Part shown: one piece after another, positions 1 to 8,372 of the stretch
Layout: every line of letters starts with the position of its first letter
Numbering within the stretch: the first letter of the stretch is position 1
Origin: JBGVMW01 sp045125095
GTDB lineage: Bacteria > Bacillota > Clostridia > Lachnospirales > Lachnospiraceae
Assembly (NCBI GenBank): GCA_045125095.1
Contig: JBGVMW010000146.1
Span: forward strand, 1 to 19,175
Length of the DNA stretch: 19,175 nucleotides
Reading direction: 5' to 3'
The notes under the pieces: model-generated
Told to the model about the DNA's origin: nothing
Seen by the model: only the letters and a program-made list of their open reading frames with translations
Databases searched by the model: none
Position numbers and translations under genes: made by a program

Positions 1-1
1 G

Positions 2-232
2 TTTATTGAGAAAATGGCAGAGCATGGTGTTGCAACCAATGTGCATTACAAGCCACTGCCTATGCATACGGCATATAAGGCAATGGGCTTTGATATAAAG
101 GATTATCCTCATGCCTATGCCATGTATGAGAATGAGATTACCCTGCCGCTTCACACAAAGCTCAGTGATGAGGATATTGATTATATCCTTGATGTGTTCA
201 GGTCTGTGTACAGGGATATGGAGTGTCAGTAG
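2..232 (+). CDS. DegT/DnrJ/EryC1/StrS-family sugar aminotransferase, C-terminal part
   Basis: The last ~76 residues of a PLP-dependent nucleotide-sugar aminotransferase; the gene begins before the window. The reading frame is open from base 2, and the peptide contains GVATNVHYKPLPMHTAY and, near the end, an ITLPLHTKLSDEDIDYI-type segment. Both are typical of the C-terminal lobe of DegT/DnrJ/EryC1/StrS enzymes, which aminate 4-keto or 3-keto sugars on UDP or dTDP carriers. The catalytic lysine lies in the missing part and cannot be checked. It ends 3 nt before the sugar transferase gene, so the two are probably co-transcribed. This pairing is common where an amino-deoxy sugar is the first sugar loaded on undecaprenyl phosphate, as in PglE/PglC systems; that link is an inference. 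Confidence 0.9.
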   Translation, partial: FIEKMAEHGVATNVHYKPLPMHTAYKAMGFDIKDYPHAYAMYENEITLPLHTKLSDEDIDYILDVFRSVYRDMECQ

Positions 233-235
233 GTT

Positions 236-919
236 ATGGTTTTGTGCAGGTGGGAGGATTTGCCTGAGAATATGAGGTGTCAGGCAGTACGGCCATATTA
301 TGAGGCATTAGCGGCCAGGCAGGGCATGCTGCTGCTGAAATTTATTTTTGACAGGATAATAGCGTTACTGCTGCTGGTATTGCTATCTCCTGTGTTTTTG
401 CTGGTGGCGGCATGGATAAGGCTGGATTCTCCCGGGGAAGTGTTTTTCCGTCAGGAGCGCGTTACCAGATATGGCAGGCGGTTCCGCATCTACAAGTTCC
501 GCACGATGGTTAAAAATGCCGAGAGCCTTGGCACCCAGGTGACTACTCAGCAGGATATGCGTGTAACGAATGTGGGCAGGAAAATCCGTGCCTGCCGTCT
601 GGATGAAATCCCACAGCTTATCAATATCCTGAAAGGCGAGATGAGCTTTGTGGGGACACGGCCGGAGGTACCTCGCTATGTAGCGCATTATACAGATGAC
701 ATGCTGGCAACGCTGCTGCTGCCAGCCGGAGTGACCAGTCAGGCCAGCATTCACTATAAAGATGAGGAAAAGTTGCTGACGGAAAGCAACAATGCGGATG
801 TTACTTATGTGGAGACCGTGTTGCCGGGGAAGATGGCATATAACCTAAGGGAGATAAGGGAATTTTCCTTTGTGAAGGAACTTGGGACGATGGTGGAGAC
901 TGTGAGGGCTGTAATTTGA
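236..919 (+). CDS. Undecaprenyl-phosphate sugar-1-phosphate transferase (PglC-type small PGT)
   Basis: A 227-residue initiating phosphoglycosyl transferase of the bacterial sugar transferase family. It moves a sugar-1-phosphate from UDP-sugar to undecaprenyl phosphate at the inner face of the membrane. A hydrophobic membrane-associated helix spans about residues 36-57. It is followed by FFRQERVTRYGRRFRIYKFRTM and by the catalytic Asp-Glu dyad, D123-E124, in LDEIPQLINILKGEMSFVG, then TRPE. The N-terminal WEDLPENM...VRPYYE segment is usual in this family and supports ATG 236 despite a weak ribosome site. The length fits the short monotopic class (PglC), not the long WbaP class. The gene is visibly more GC-rich than the genes that follow. 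It overlaps the next gene by TTGA. Confidence 0.93.
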   Translation: MVLCRWEDLPENMRCQAVRPYYEALAARQGMLLLKFIFDRIIALLLLVLLSPVFLLVAAWIRLDSPGEVFFRQERVTRYGRRFRIYKFRTMVKNAESLGTQVTTQQDMRVTNVGRKIRACRLDEIPQLINILKGEMSFVGTRPEVPRYVAHYTDDMLATLLLPAGVTSQASIHYKDEEKLLTESNNADVTYVETVLPGKMAYNLREIREFSFVKELGTMVETVRAVI

Positions 920-1905
920 AGATATCAATAGGCATAATTGCCTTAAATGAAGAAAAATATATTTCAGGTATTATGTCGGATGTTTTAAAGCAGACATATC
1001 CACTGAAAAAGGTAGAACTGTTATTGATAGATGGCGGTTCTACTGATAAAACCAAAGCTATCATGATGGACTTTAAAAGGGAAAATAAAGCTTTGTTTTG
1101 GGATATCAAGGTATTGGATAATCCTAAGAAAATACAAGCTTGCGGCTGGAATGTAGCCATAAAGAATTATGAGGGAGATGTGCTGATTCGTATAGATGCT
1201 CATGCTCATATTCCGGCAGATTTTGTAGAGAAAAATGTGAGATGCTTGTCAAATGGTGAATATGTATGTGGTGGAAGATGTCCGTATATGTCAGAAGATA
1301 CATCGCTGTGGTCAGACATATTGCTGGAAGCAGAAAGTGCTGTATTTGGCAGTGGTATTTCAGATTTTAGGAATGGTGATAAAACACGATATGTCAAGTC
1401 TTTGTGCCATGGTGCGTATAAGCGAGAAGTTTTTGATAAAGTTGGTGGTTTCGATGAGAGGTTAGGCCGTACAGAAGATAATGATATACATCAAAGAATT
1501 ATCGCAGCTGGGTATAAGAATTTATATGATAAAGATATTTTATCATATCAATATGTGCGTCCATCATGGAAGCACATATTGATACAGAAATTTTCCAATG
1601 GATATTGGATAGGAAAAACCACGTTTATAAATCCGGCTTGCATAAGTTTTTACTATTATGTGCCAGCAGTTTTTGTGGTTATGCTATTTGCAGCGATTCT
1701 GTTAGCTATGCTGGGCATTGTTTGGCCATTATGTGGTTTGGCAGTTTTATATGGTGGGCTACAAATAGTTGTGGCAGGATTATCAGTTATTAAGCATAAA
1801 AATCCTGCATATTTTTGTGTAGCATTTATATGCTTGTCGGTACATTTGGCGTATGGGCTTGGAACTTTAAAAGGTTTGCTGGCAAAAAATAAAGAATTGA
1901 GCTGA
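916..1905 (+). CDS. ExoA-like family 2 glycosyltransferase with C-terminal membrane anchor
   Basis: A 329-residue GT-A fold glycosyltransferase resembling succinoglycan ExoA. The N-terminus MKISIGIIALNEEKYI and the nucleotide-binding LLLIDGGSTDKT (about residues 35-46) are classic GT2. The metal-site segment reads IRIDAHAH (D94). GRTEDNDIHQRI is the acceptor-side ED motif. Residues ~240-315 form two or three hydrophobic helices, so the enzyme probably sits at the cytoplasmic face of the membrane, acting on lipid-linked glycan. The start is TTG 916, which overlaps the previous stop (TTGA), with GAGGG at 904-908 as ribosome site. The overlap indicates translational coupling. Donor and acceptor sugars cannot be read from sequence. 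Confidence 0.92.
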   Translation: MKISIGIIALNEEKYISGIMSDVLKQTYPLKKVELLLIDGGSTDKTKAIMMDFKRENKALFWDIKVLDNPKKIQACGWNVAIKNYEGDVLIRIDAHAHIPADFVEKNVRCLSNGEYVCGGRCPYMSEDTSLWSDILLEAESAVFGSGISDFRNGDKTRYVKSLCHGAYKREVFDKVGGFDERLGRTEDNDIHQRIIAAGYKNLYDKDILSYQYVRPSWKHILIQKFSNGYWIGKTTFINPACISFYYYVPAVFVVMLFAAILLAMLGIVWPLCGLAVLYGGLQIVVAGLSVIKHKNPAYFCVAFICLSVHLAYGLGTLKGLLAKNKELS

Positions 1906-1911
1906 TATGAT

Positions 1912-2811
1912 TTGGGAAGACAATTAAAAATAATAAATGATGCAGATTTATTCAAGCTGCAAGAATGTCTTTTGCGGATGTACTGTGACATTAAAGCTGT
2001 GTGCGACAAATATAATCTTACAATCGTTTTAGGTGGTGGATCTGCCCTGGGAGCAGTTCGCCATAATGGATTTATTCCGTGGGATGATGATTTGGACTTA
2101 AATATGCCACGCAAGGACTATGAGAAATTATTGTCGGTATTGGAAAATGAATTAGGTGAGGAATATTATTTTAGCGCACCTCATAGTAAAGATGTGGAGT
2201 CACAATTCCTTAAAATACATAAAAAGGACACAATATTTTCTGATATTTTTGATAAGTGCGAGAATACAGGTGTGTGGATAGATATTTTTCCAATAGATTA
2301 TGCTCCTAACAGCGTACTTATGCAAAAGGTTAAAGGTTTTTTTGTGGATGTATTGGTCTATATCTCCATTTCCTTGTTTATATCACAGAAAAGTAATGAA
2401 TTAGTTTTTAAGCATTACAAAGAAAATGGCAGATTTATAAGATATTGCATTGCAAAAATGACAAATATATTATTGCCAATTAGTCATAAAAAAATCTTTA
2501 ATTTTATAGATAGCATAGCATTTTGTAAAAATGCTAGTAATTACGTAACAGTAGCTACTGGCAGAGCCAGGTATGCTGGAGAATGTATGCCAATAGCTGA
2601 TTTATTCCCGGTGCGTGAGTTATATTTTGATGGCATAAAAGTGAATGTTTATAACAATGTTGAGGGATACTTGAGCAGGTTATATGGTGACTACATGAAG
2701 ATTCCTCCAGTAGAAAAAAGAGAGCATCATAGTGTTTCTAAATTTTATATATCAGATGATGTAGGCTGGCTGACAGAACGGGCAAAAAATTACACTTTAA
2801 AAAGGAAATGA
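1912..2811 (+). CDS. LicD-family phospho-ligand transferase
   Basis: A 299-residue LicD protein. The diagnostic block is GGGSALGAVRH at residues 41-51 followed by IPWDDDLDLNMPR at 55-67; the Asp cluster is the catalytic metal site of this nucleotidyltransferase-like fold. LicD proteins transfer phosphocholine or similar phospho-alcohols onto glycans, and the fold is shared with the mammalian ribitol-phosphate transferases FKTN and FKRP. The next gene encodes a cytidylyltransferase, so a CDP-activated alditol phosphate is a likelier donor than choline; no choline uptake or kinase gene is seen here. The start is TTG 1912, 6 nt after the previous gene. The ribosome site is weak, and the nearby ATG at 1907 runs into a stop after six codons. 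Confidence 0.9.
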   Translation: MGRQLKIINDADLFKLQECLLRMYCDIKAVCDKYNLTIVLGGGSALGAVRHNGFIPWDDDLDLNMPRKDYEKLLSVLENELGEEYYFSAPHSKDVESQFLKIHKKDTIFSDIFDKCENTGVWIDIFPIDYAPNSVLMQKVKGFFVDVLVYISISLFISQKSNELVFKHYKENGRFIRYCIAKMTNILLPISHKKIFNFIDSIAFCKNASNYVTVATGRARYAGECMPIADLFPVRELYFDGIKVNVYNNVEGYLSRLYGDYMKIPPVEKREHHSVSKFYISDDVGWLTERAKNYTLKRK

Positions 2812-2820
2812 GATGACGTT

Positions 2821-3549
2821 ATGAATATTGCTGTTATATTTGCTGGTGGCGTAGGCAAGCGTATGCATAGTTCTGACAAGCCAAAGCAGTTTCTGGAAAT
2901 TTATAGCAAACCAATTATTATACATACTTTGGAACACTTTGAGTACCATCCTATGATTGACGGGATTGTGGTGGTATGCAAAGAAGATTGGATTCCTTAT
3001 TTGAATGAGCTTCTGTATCGCTTCCGAATTGAAAAGGTACGGAAGGTGGTTCCTGGTGGGGAAACAGGTCAGCTTTCCATCTATGAGGGGCTTAAAGCTG
3101 CAAAGGAATTAGCTGGTGTGGATAATACTGTGGTACTGATTCATGATGGGGTACGCCCGTTGATTAATGAAAAGCTGATTACTGACAACATAGAGAGTGT
3201 CAGGAAAAATGGTTCAGCTATTACCACGGCATTGGTTACAGAGACGATTTTGGTGGTGGATAATGCCGGAAGTGCTATTGACTATGTACCAAGCAGGGAA
3301 AATTCCCGTGTAGCCAAAGCACCTCAGAGTTTTTGGCTGAAGGATATTTTAGCTGCACATGAGAGGGCACTTTCTGAGGGTGAGACTAACTGTATTGATT
3401 CCTGTACCATGATGCAGAAGTATGGGAAAAAATTGTATCTGATTGATGGGCCGGGTGAAAATATCAAGATTACTACGCCGGATGATTTTTATACCATGAG
3501 GGCAATATTGGAAGCAAGAGAAAATGCACAGATTGCAGAGGGAAGATGA
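2821..3549 (+). CDS. IspD/TarI-like cytidylyltransferase (alditol- or sugar-phosphate CTP transferase)
   Basis: A 242-residue enzyme of the IspD/TarI family that couples CTP to a phosphorylated polyol. The nucleotide-binding loop is FAGGVGKRM (residues 7-15), with K20-P-K-Q-F following. LIHDGVRPLI stands where IspD has its HDAARP-type motif, and KAPQSF corresponds to the QTPQAF region. Placement between licD and an epimerase gene, inside a polysaccharide locus, argues for a TarI-like role (CDP-ribitol or another CDP-alditol) and against isoprenoid synthesis. The substrate is not proven: pneumococcal relatives use ribitol-, mannitol- or arabinitol-phosphate. The gene starts 9 nt after licD ends. 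Confidence 0.9.
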   Translation: MNIAVIFAGGVGKRMHSSDKPKQFLEIYSKPIIIHTLEHFEYHPMIDGIVVVCKEDWIPYLNELLYRFRIEKVRKVVPGGETGQLSIYEGLKAAKELAGVDNTVVLIHDGVRPLINEKLITDNIESVRKNGSAITTALVTETILVVDNAGSAIDYVPSRENSRVAKAPQSFWLKDILAAHERALSEGETNCIDSCTMMQKYGKKLYLIDGPGENIKITTPDDFYTMRAILEARENAQIAEGR

Positions 3550-3553
3550 TTGC

Positions 3554-4615
3554 ATGACTAAGGATGAAAACAAAAAATCAAAAGACAGTATTTTTCAGGA
3601 GGATATTCGCAATGTAGCGAAAGCGGATTTTATTCCTTGGGATATGCTTGCTGGAAAAATTCTTTTTATAACAGGGGCAACAGGCCTTATAGGTGCTACA
3701 TTGATAAATGCACTTAATTATGCAAGCAAGGTTAGGCAGCTAAATTTAAAGGTTTTGGCATTGGTGCGCGACAGAACTAGGGCAGAAGAACGGTTTAAAG
3801 ATATTCTTGGTGATGGTGTATTAAGTTTTGCAGTTGGAAGCGTAGAGCAGCTGCCGGATATTGATATTCCTATTGATTATATTATTCATGGTGCCAGCCA
3901 GACTGCCAGCAGGGAGTTTGTCAGCCATCCGGTTGAGACTTTGGAAACAACCTTGTCAGGGACTATGAATTTGTTGAAATTTGCCAGGGAGAAAAAAGTT
4001 TCAGGCTTTGTGTATCTTTCCAGCATGGAAGTTTATGGTTATCCGAAGAAAGGTCATAAAGTTAATGAAAATGAGATTGGCTCTTTTTCTTCTTTGAATT
4101 TGCGAAATTGTTATCCGATTGGCAAGATTGCCTCTGAGAATTTGTGCTGCAGCTATGCCAGTGAGTATGGACTGCCAGCTATGAGCATAAGGCTTACCCA
4201 GACCTTTGGTGCCGGTGTTAATTACAATGACACCCGTGTCTTTGCATATTTTGCCCGCTGTGTGAAGGAACAGACTGATATTGTTTTGAAGACGAAAGGT
4301 GAAACTGAGCGCTGTTATTTGTATACCACTGGTGCGGCAACTGCTATTCTTGCTGTTTTGCTGAAAGGCAAGCCAGGCAGTATTTATAATGCAGCAGATG
4401 AAGCTACATATTGCTCTATTGCAGAGATGGCAGAGAAGGTAGCAGAAAATGGTGGCATTAAAGTGGTGTATGACATTCAGGATGCAGCTGCAAATGGCTT
4501 CCCGGATACCCTGTATATGGATTTGGATACTAGTAAGTTGAAGAAACTGGGGTGGTGTACACTTGGGGGATATGCGATCACTGAGATGTATAGCAGGATG
4601 ATAGCTGATATGTAA
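3554..4615 (+). CDS. NAD-dependent epimerase/dehydratase (extended SDR)
   Basis: A 353-residue extended short-chain dehydrogenase of the nucleotide-sugar epimerase/dehydratase group. It has the Rossmann motif FITGATGLIGA, then VYLSSMEVYG carrying the conserved Ser, and the catalytic Tyr-Lys pair in YPIGK. SIRLTQTFGAG is the usual sugar-binding stretch. ATG 3554 is chosen because an upstream in-frame ATG at 3524 would overlap the cytidylyltransferase by 26 nt, while 3554 has AGGGAAG just upstream. It probably oxidises, epimerises or dehydrates the sugar or alditol nucleotide used by this locus, perhaps the CDP-linked product of the previous gene. The exact reaction cannot be assigned. Confidence 0.9.
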   Translation: MTKDENKKSKDSIFQEDIRNVAKADFIPWDMLAGKILFITGATGLIGATLINALNYASKVRQLNLKVLALVRDRTRAEERFKDILGDGVLSFAVGSVEQLPDIDIPIDYIIHGASQTASREFVSHPVETLETTLSGTMNLLKFAREKKVSGFVYLSSMEVYGYPKKGHKVNENEIGSFSSLNLRNCYPIGKIASENLCCSYASEYGLPAMSIRLTQTFGAGVNYNDTRVFAYFARCVKEQTDIVLKTKGETERCYLYTTGAATAILAVLLKGKPGSIYNAADEATYCSIAEMAEKVAENGGIKVVYDIQDAAANGFPDTLYMDLDTSKLKKLGWCTLGGYAITEMYSRMIADM

Positions 4616-4768
4616 TTTATATAGAAGATATTTTAATAATGCAAACAATCAGGATAACAGTAATAAATTAGTATATTGTCGAAATGAATAATACAGACTC
4701 TACGCTATAATAAAAATATACCGGCAATAAAATATTAATAATTGTATTTATATGGAGATAAGATATTT

Positions 4769-5920
4769 ATGGAATTTTGGCTTTTGTTTTTTGGGAGTAT
4801 ATGGTTTATATATATATCCTCAATAATGGTTAAGTCATCACAGCAAAGATATATTGCTTACATATATTTTTTATTTATATGGTTTATTGGTGCGTTTCGT
4901 AAGGACATTGGTACTGATTATTCTGCCTATGAAAATATGTATAATATCTGGCCAATACATGTGCATAATTCATATTTTTTTGATGCTGATATTGAACCTA
5001 CATTTTCCTTTATAGTTGCATGTTTGCAGGAATTTGATTTTCATAGCCAAATGCTCTTTGTGGTATATGAAACTATAATTTTAATGTTTTTATATTTAAG
5101 CGTGAGAAAATATTTTCATCAGAGTTTTTGCATTCTTGCATTTATATTATTGTATGTTGCTTTTCCAACAAATGGTGGATATTGGTGGGGATTAAATGTT
5201 ATGCGACAAGCAGCAGCCATTAGTATATCTTTTTATGCCAGCTCTTTTTTAGATGAAAAAAAATTAGCTAAATCCATAATGATATTTGCTTTAGCATGTA
5301 TGTTTCATTATTCGGCCATAATAGTTGTTTTATTGTTTTTATTTCCAAAAAAAATATCGGTTTATGTTGTTTTCATTTTGTTGATTTTGGGATTTTTATT
5401 TAACTTTACTGGGATAAATGCTCAAATCATAATGCAATGTGCAAGTTTAATATCCAGTCTGTTAGGAAAATATGAATATTCATCGTTTATAGCTGTTTGG
5501 GGAACAGCATCGTTTTCTGTTACAGCAGCATATTTTTCTTTTTTATATATAGTTTCTATTTATTATATAACTCCTAAAGCTATTTCTCCACTTATAATGA
5601 ATGGTTCAAGCATTTATATTTTGCTTAGGGTGTATATGAGTTTTGGTGTAGAAGATTCTGTTTTATCAACTGTGGTGCATAGATTTGAAACTTACTTTTT
5701 GCCATTTTTTTTGTTGTTACTTGTTCAGGCGATCTTTAAATGTATTACAGAGCTTACATGTAGATGGAAAGCGATAGTAGTGACTAGTATAGTGTATGTA
5801 AGTTTTATTGTTATAGCAATACATACATTGAATGCTCAACATACTGAACTTATAACTAATATAAATGGAGGTGCATCAGTAGGAAATGTGATATATAAAA
5901 TGAGTTTTGATCTATTTTAG
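4769..5920 (+). CDS. EpsG-family polysaccharide polymerase (Wzy-like) membrane protein
   Basis: A 383-residue, strongly hydrophobic protein with about ten predicted transmembrane helices. The EpsG-type signature GAFRKDIGTDYSAYENMY lies after the second helix (about residues 41-58). Proteins of this group polymerise lipid-linked repeat units at the outer face of the membrane. ATG 4769 is preferred over an upstream in-frame TTG at 4742, because GGAGATAAG (4754-4762) lies just before it. The gene is very AT-rich, clearly more so than the sugar transferase or flippase genes, as is common for Wzy genes acquired by transfer. A 153-nt AT-rich gap separates it from the epimerase gene, so it may have its own promoter. 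Confidence 0.85.
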   Translation: MEFWLLFFGSIWFIYISSIMVKSSQQRYIAYIYFLFIWFIGAFRKDIGTDYSAYENMYNIWPIHVHNSYFFDADIEPTFSFIVACLQEFDFHSQMLFVVYETIILMFLYLSVRKYFHQSFCILAFILLYVAFPTNGGYWWGLNVMRQAAAISISFYASSFLDEKKLAKSIMIFALACMFHYSAIIVVLLFLFPKKISVYVVFILLILGFLFNFTGINAQIIMQCASLISSLLGKYEYSSFIAVWGTASFSVTAAYFSFLYIVSIYYITPKAISPLIMNGSSIYILLRVYMSFGVEDSVLSTVVHRFETYFLPFFLLLLVQAIFKCITELTCRWKAIVVTSIVYVSFIVIAIHTLNAQHTELITNINGGASVGNVIYKMSFDLF

Positions 5921-6012
5921 TAATTTTTGGATTTTAGCATTAAAATGGGTTTGTTTTTATCAGTCTAGAGTTAGTTAGCATTAAATTGTAGAGGTTTTGG
6001 GGAGTTATTTAT

Positions 6013-7065
6013 ATGTGTAAAGTACAATTCAGTATAATTATACCAGTTTATAATACGGGAATTGAATTATTAAAACGGTGTATAGAAAGTCTCCTTATGC
6101 AGACATACAAGTCATATGAAGTAATTATAATTGATGATGGCAGTAATGAAGAATATGCTAAAGAATATGATTTTTTAATTTGTAAATATAAAAACTTTTT
6201 TGTGTATCACATTAAGAATCAGGGGGTATCTAATGCACGGAACGTTGGTATTTCTAAAGCACAAGGGGATTGGATTGTATTTGTGGATTCTGATGATGTA
6301 GTTTCTAAGTATATGCTTGAGGATGCTAATGCCGCGATAAAAATGAATAAAAATGTGGACATTGTGTATGGTTATGTTAAGTATGAAAATTTTCATATTA
6401 AAGAAAATGAAGTAAAAGCAAATAAAGGACAATTCGAAATATTATCAGTAATTAAGAAAAAGAATTTATTAAAACACATGATTTCTTTAGAGCGTAAAGA
6501 ATATATAGATCGTAAATTTTATATAAGTCGGGGACCATTTGCTAGAGCAGTAAGAAAAAAACTTCTAATGAAGCATATTTTTTATAGTAATTTAAGCTTA
6601 GGAGAAGACTTAATTTGGAATATAGAAGTGTTAAAGGATGTTGAAAATATTGTGATCGTGAGGAATGTTTGGTATTACTATATAAAAAATGATGACTCGG
6701 CAACCCAACGCTATCGTGTAGATGCAATAGAAGAACATTGTAAAATGTTAGATAAGTTAAATGAAATAATTGATAACAATGGGGATTTTAGGTCAAGTAT
6801 TTTGGCTCGAACTACAGAAGATTTGACTGAAATTATTAATAGTTATTATTTACATGATACTTATCCTGCTAAACTTGATAAAGCTAACTCTGAGTTTTTA
6901 AAAATCTTAAAAAAGGAGTCGTTCTCTAGGTTTTCTAGAATTGAATATTTTTGGGGAATGACATTAAAAAATAAAATTAAGTGGCTAGTGTTAATGAAAA
7001 GTCCTTATCCTATATATTTTTATAAGATTGTATTAGCATTGAGAAAAGTTAAATCATTATGGTGA
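6013..7065 (+). CDS. Family 2 glycosyltransferase
   Basis: A 350-residue GT2 enzyme. FSIIIPVYNTG at the start, VIIIDDGS (37-44), NQGVSNARNVGI (69-80) and the metal-binding FVDSDD (D92, D94) give an almost textbook GT-A domain in the first ~220 residues. The motif LGEDLIWN carries the ED pair that usually serves as or near the catalytic base. The last ~100 residues are basic and moderately hydrophobic, suggesting peripheral membrane contact. The ribosome site GGGGAG (5999-6004) sits 8 nt before ATG 6013. Composition is very AT-rich, matching its two neighbours, so 4769-8351 looks like one acquired block. Confidence 0.93.
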   Translation: MCKVQFSIIIPVYNTGIELLKRCIESLLMQTYKSYEVIIIDDGSNEEYAKEYDFLICKYKNFFVYHIKNQGVSNARNVGISKAQGDWIVFVDSDDVVSKYMLEDANAAIKMNKNVDIVYGYVKYENFHIKENEVKANKGQFEILSVIKKKNLLKHMISLERKEYIDRKFYISRGPFARAVRKKLLMKHIFYSNLSLGEDLIWNIEVLKDVENIVIVRNVWYYYIKNDDSATQRYRVDAIEEHCKMLDKLNEIIDNNGDFRSSILARTTEDLTEIINSYYLHDTYPAKLDKANSEFLKILKKESFSRFSRIEYFWGMTLKNKIKWLVLMKSPYPIYFYKIVLALRKVKSLW

Positions 7066-7130
7066 TGATGTACTGTTTCATTTTGTGATGCATATGGTTT
7101 TGATGTAACGGACATAAAATGGCGATTCTT

Positions 7131-7159
7131 TTGACTTGATTTATTGTGCTTTTTATGCT
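7131..7159 (+). promoter_or_regulatory. Candidate sigma-70-type promoter upstream of the WbsX-like gene
   Basis: TTGACT (7131-7136) and TATGCT (7154-7159) are separated by exactly 17 nt in the 197-nt gap before the gene at 7263. The match to consensus is 5/6 and 4/6. Transcription would begin about 7166. In AT-rich DNA such matches arise by chance, so this is only a candidate. Confidence 0.35.
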
Positions 7160-7262
7160 TATGCTCCCGGGTAAAATGGCATGAGATATCAATGGAAAGT
7201 ACATTTTGTTAGATTTTCATTGGTTGTATATTTGTATTGTGTAAGGAATAGGTGAGGTTGCA

Positions 7263-8351
7263 TTGGATACAAAAATAATAGCGTATTATTTGCCCCAATA
7301 TCATGAGGTGGAAGAGAATAATGAATGGTGGGGTAAGGGATTTACAGAGTGGACTAACGTAAAAGAAGCTCGACCGTTATTTGAAAAACATATACAGCCG
7401 AGAATTCCGTTGCACGAAAATTATTACGATCTTATGGATAAAGAAACTGTTTTGTGGCAAACAAAAATAGCTAAAGAATACGGCGTATATGGTTTTGCAT
7501 ATTATCACTATTGGTTTTCGGGTAAGAAGCTATTAGAAAAGCCAGCTGAGAATTTATTGCGTTGGCAAGAGATTGATCAGAAGTTTTGCTTTTTTTGGGC
7601 AAACCATACGTGGTATAAAGCAGAAAATGGTGTAAAAAATATATTGATAGAACAAAAATATGGTGATATATCAGATTGGAAAGCTCATTATGAGTATTGC
7701 AGTAAATTTTTTCACGATGATAGGTATATTAAAATAAATAATGCCCCAGTTTTCATAATATTTGCTCCCGAAACTTTTATTGGCTTAAATGATATGATTG
7801 GCTTTTGGAATAAACTGGCGCTAGCAGATGGATTTTCTGGAATATATTTTATAGAAAATAAATTTTATGAATGCAAACATAAAGAAGCAAGTTCATCGTC
7901 AGCAGTTTTATATAGACAACCTAATTGTGCATTTAATAAATATCTCAAAAGAAAGTTTTGGAGTAGAGTAGTTAGAAAATATTATTCTTTAACTAAAAAA
8001 TCACCACACATACCATATGAATTTAAATATTCTGATATTGCAAATTTTGAGCAAAATATATTAGTGAATAAAGATATAGATTTTAAGCAATATTTAAGTT
8101 TAAGTACGGGATGGGATAATACATCGCGGCATGGGTGTAGAGGACAAGTGGTTATTGGTAATACACCAGAAAATTTCAAAAAAACTTTGGATGTTTTATA
8201 TAAGAGGTCTTTAGATATGGGGAATGAGTTTTTATTTATAAATGCTTGGAATGAGTGGGCAGAGGGAATGTATTTGGAACCAGATGTGCAATGGGAATAT
8301 GGATATTTGGAAGCAATAAAAGATGTAGTAGAGCATTATAAGGGTTGTTGA
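7263..8351 (+). CDS. WbsX-type glycan enzyme (GH99-like fold)
   Basis: A 362-residue protein of the Glyco_tran_WbsX family, recognised by IAYYLPQYHEVEENNEWW near the N-terminus, GKGFTEWTNV after it, GVYGFAYYHYWFSGKKLLE, and FINAWNEWAEGMYLEPD (NAWNEWAEG at about 327-335). These are the standard WbsX landmarks. Members occur in O-antigen and capsule loci and share the barrel fold of glycoside hydrolase family 99; whether they transfer or trim sugars is not firmly known. The start is TTG 7263, with GGTGAGG (7251-7257) 5 nt before it; the protein begins correctly for the family. Like the two preceding genes it is very AT-rich. Confidence 0.92.
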   Translation: MDTKIIAYYLPQYHEVEENNEWWGKGFTEWTNVKEARPLFEKHIQPRIPLHENYYDLMDKETVLWQTKIAKEYGVYGFAYYHYWFSGKKLLEKPAENLLRWQEIDQKFCFFWANHTWYKAENGVKNILIEQKYGDISDWKAHYEYCSKFFHDDRYIKINNAPVFIIFAPETFIGLNDMIGFWNKLALADGFSGIYFIENKFYECKHKEASSSSAVLYRQPNCAFNKYLKRKFWSRVVRKYYSLTKKSPHIPYEFKYSDIANFEQNILVNKDIDFKQYLSLSTGWDNTSRHGCRGQVVIGNTPENFKKTLDVLYKRSLDMGNEFLFINAWNEWAEGMYLEPDVQWEYGYLEAIKDVVEHYKGC

Positions 8352-8372
8352 TGGTTAATTGGTGGAATTGTC

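Noticed and set aside
383..754. A 123-codon minus-strand frame inside the sugar transferase gene
   Set aside because: It lies wholly opposite a well-recognised gene, has no family signature and no ribosome site; the same holds for the minus-strand frames at 4001-4648 and 17161-17757.
2821..3549. Assignment as ispD of the isoprenoid (MEP) pathway
   Set aside because: Neighbours are licD and glycan genes, and the HDGVRPLI variant and context fit TarI-like alditol cytidylyltransferases better; no other MEP gene is present.
4706..4711. TATAAT as promoter of the EpsG-type gene
   Set aside because: No acceptable -35 box lies 16-18 nt upstream, and the surrounding DNA is so AT-rich that a chance match is likely.
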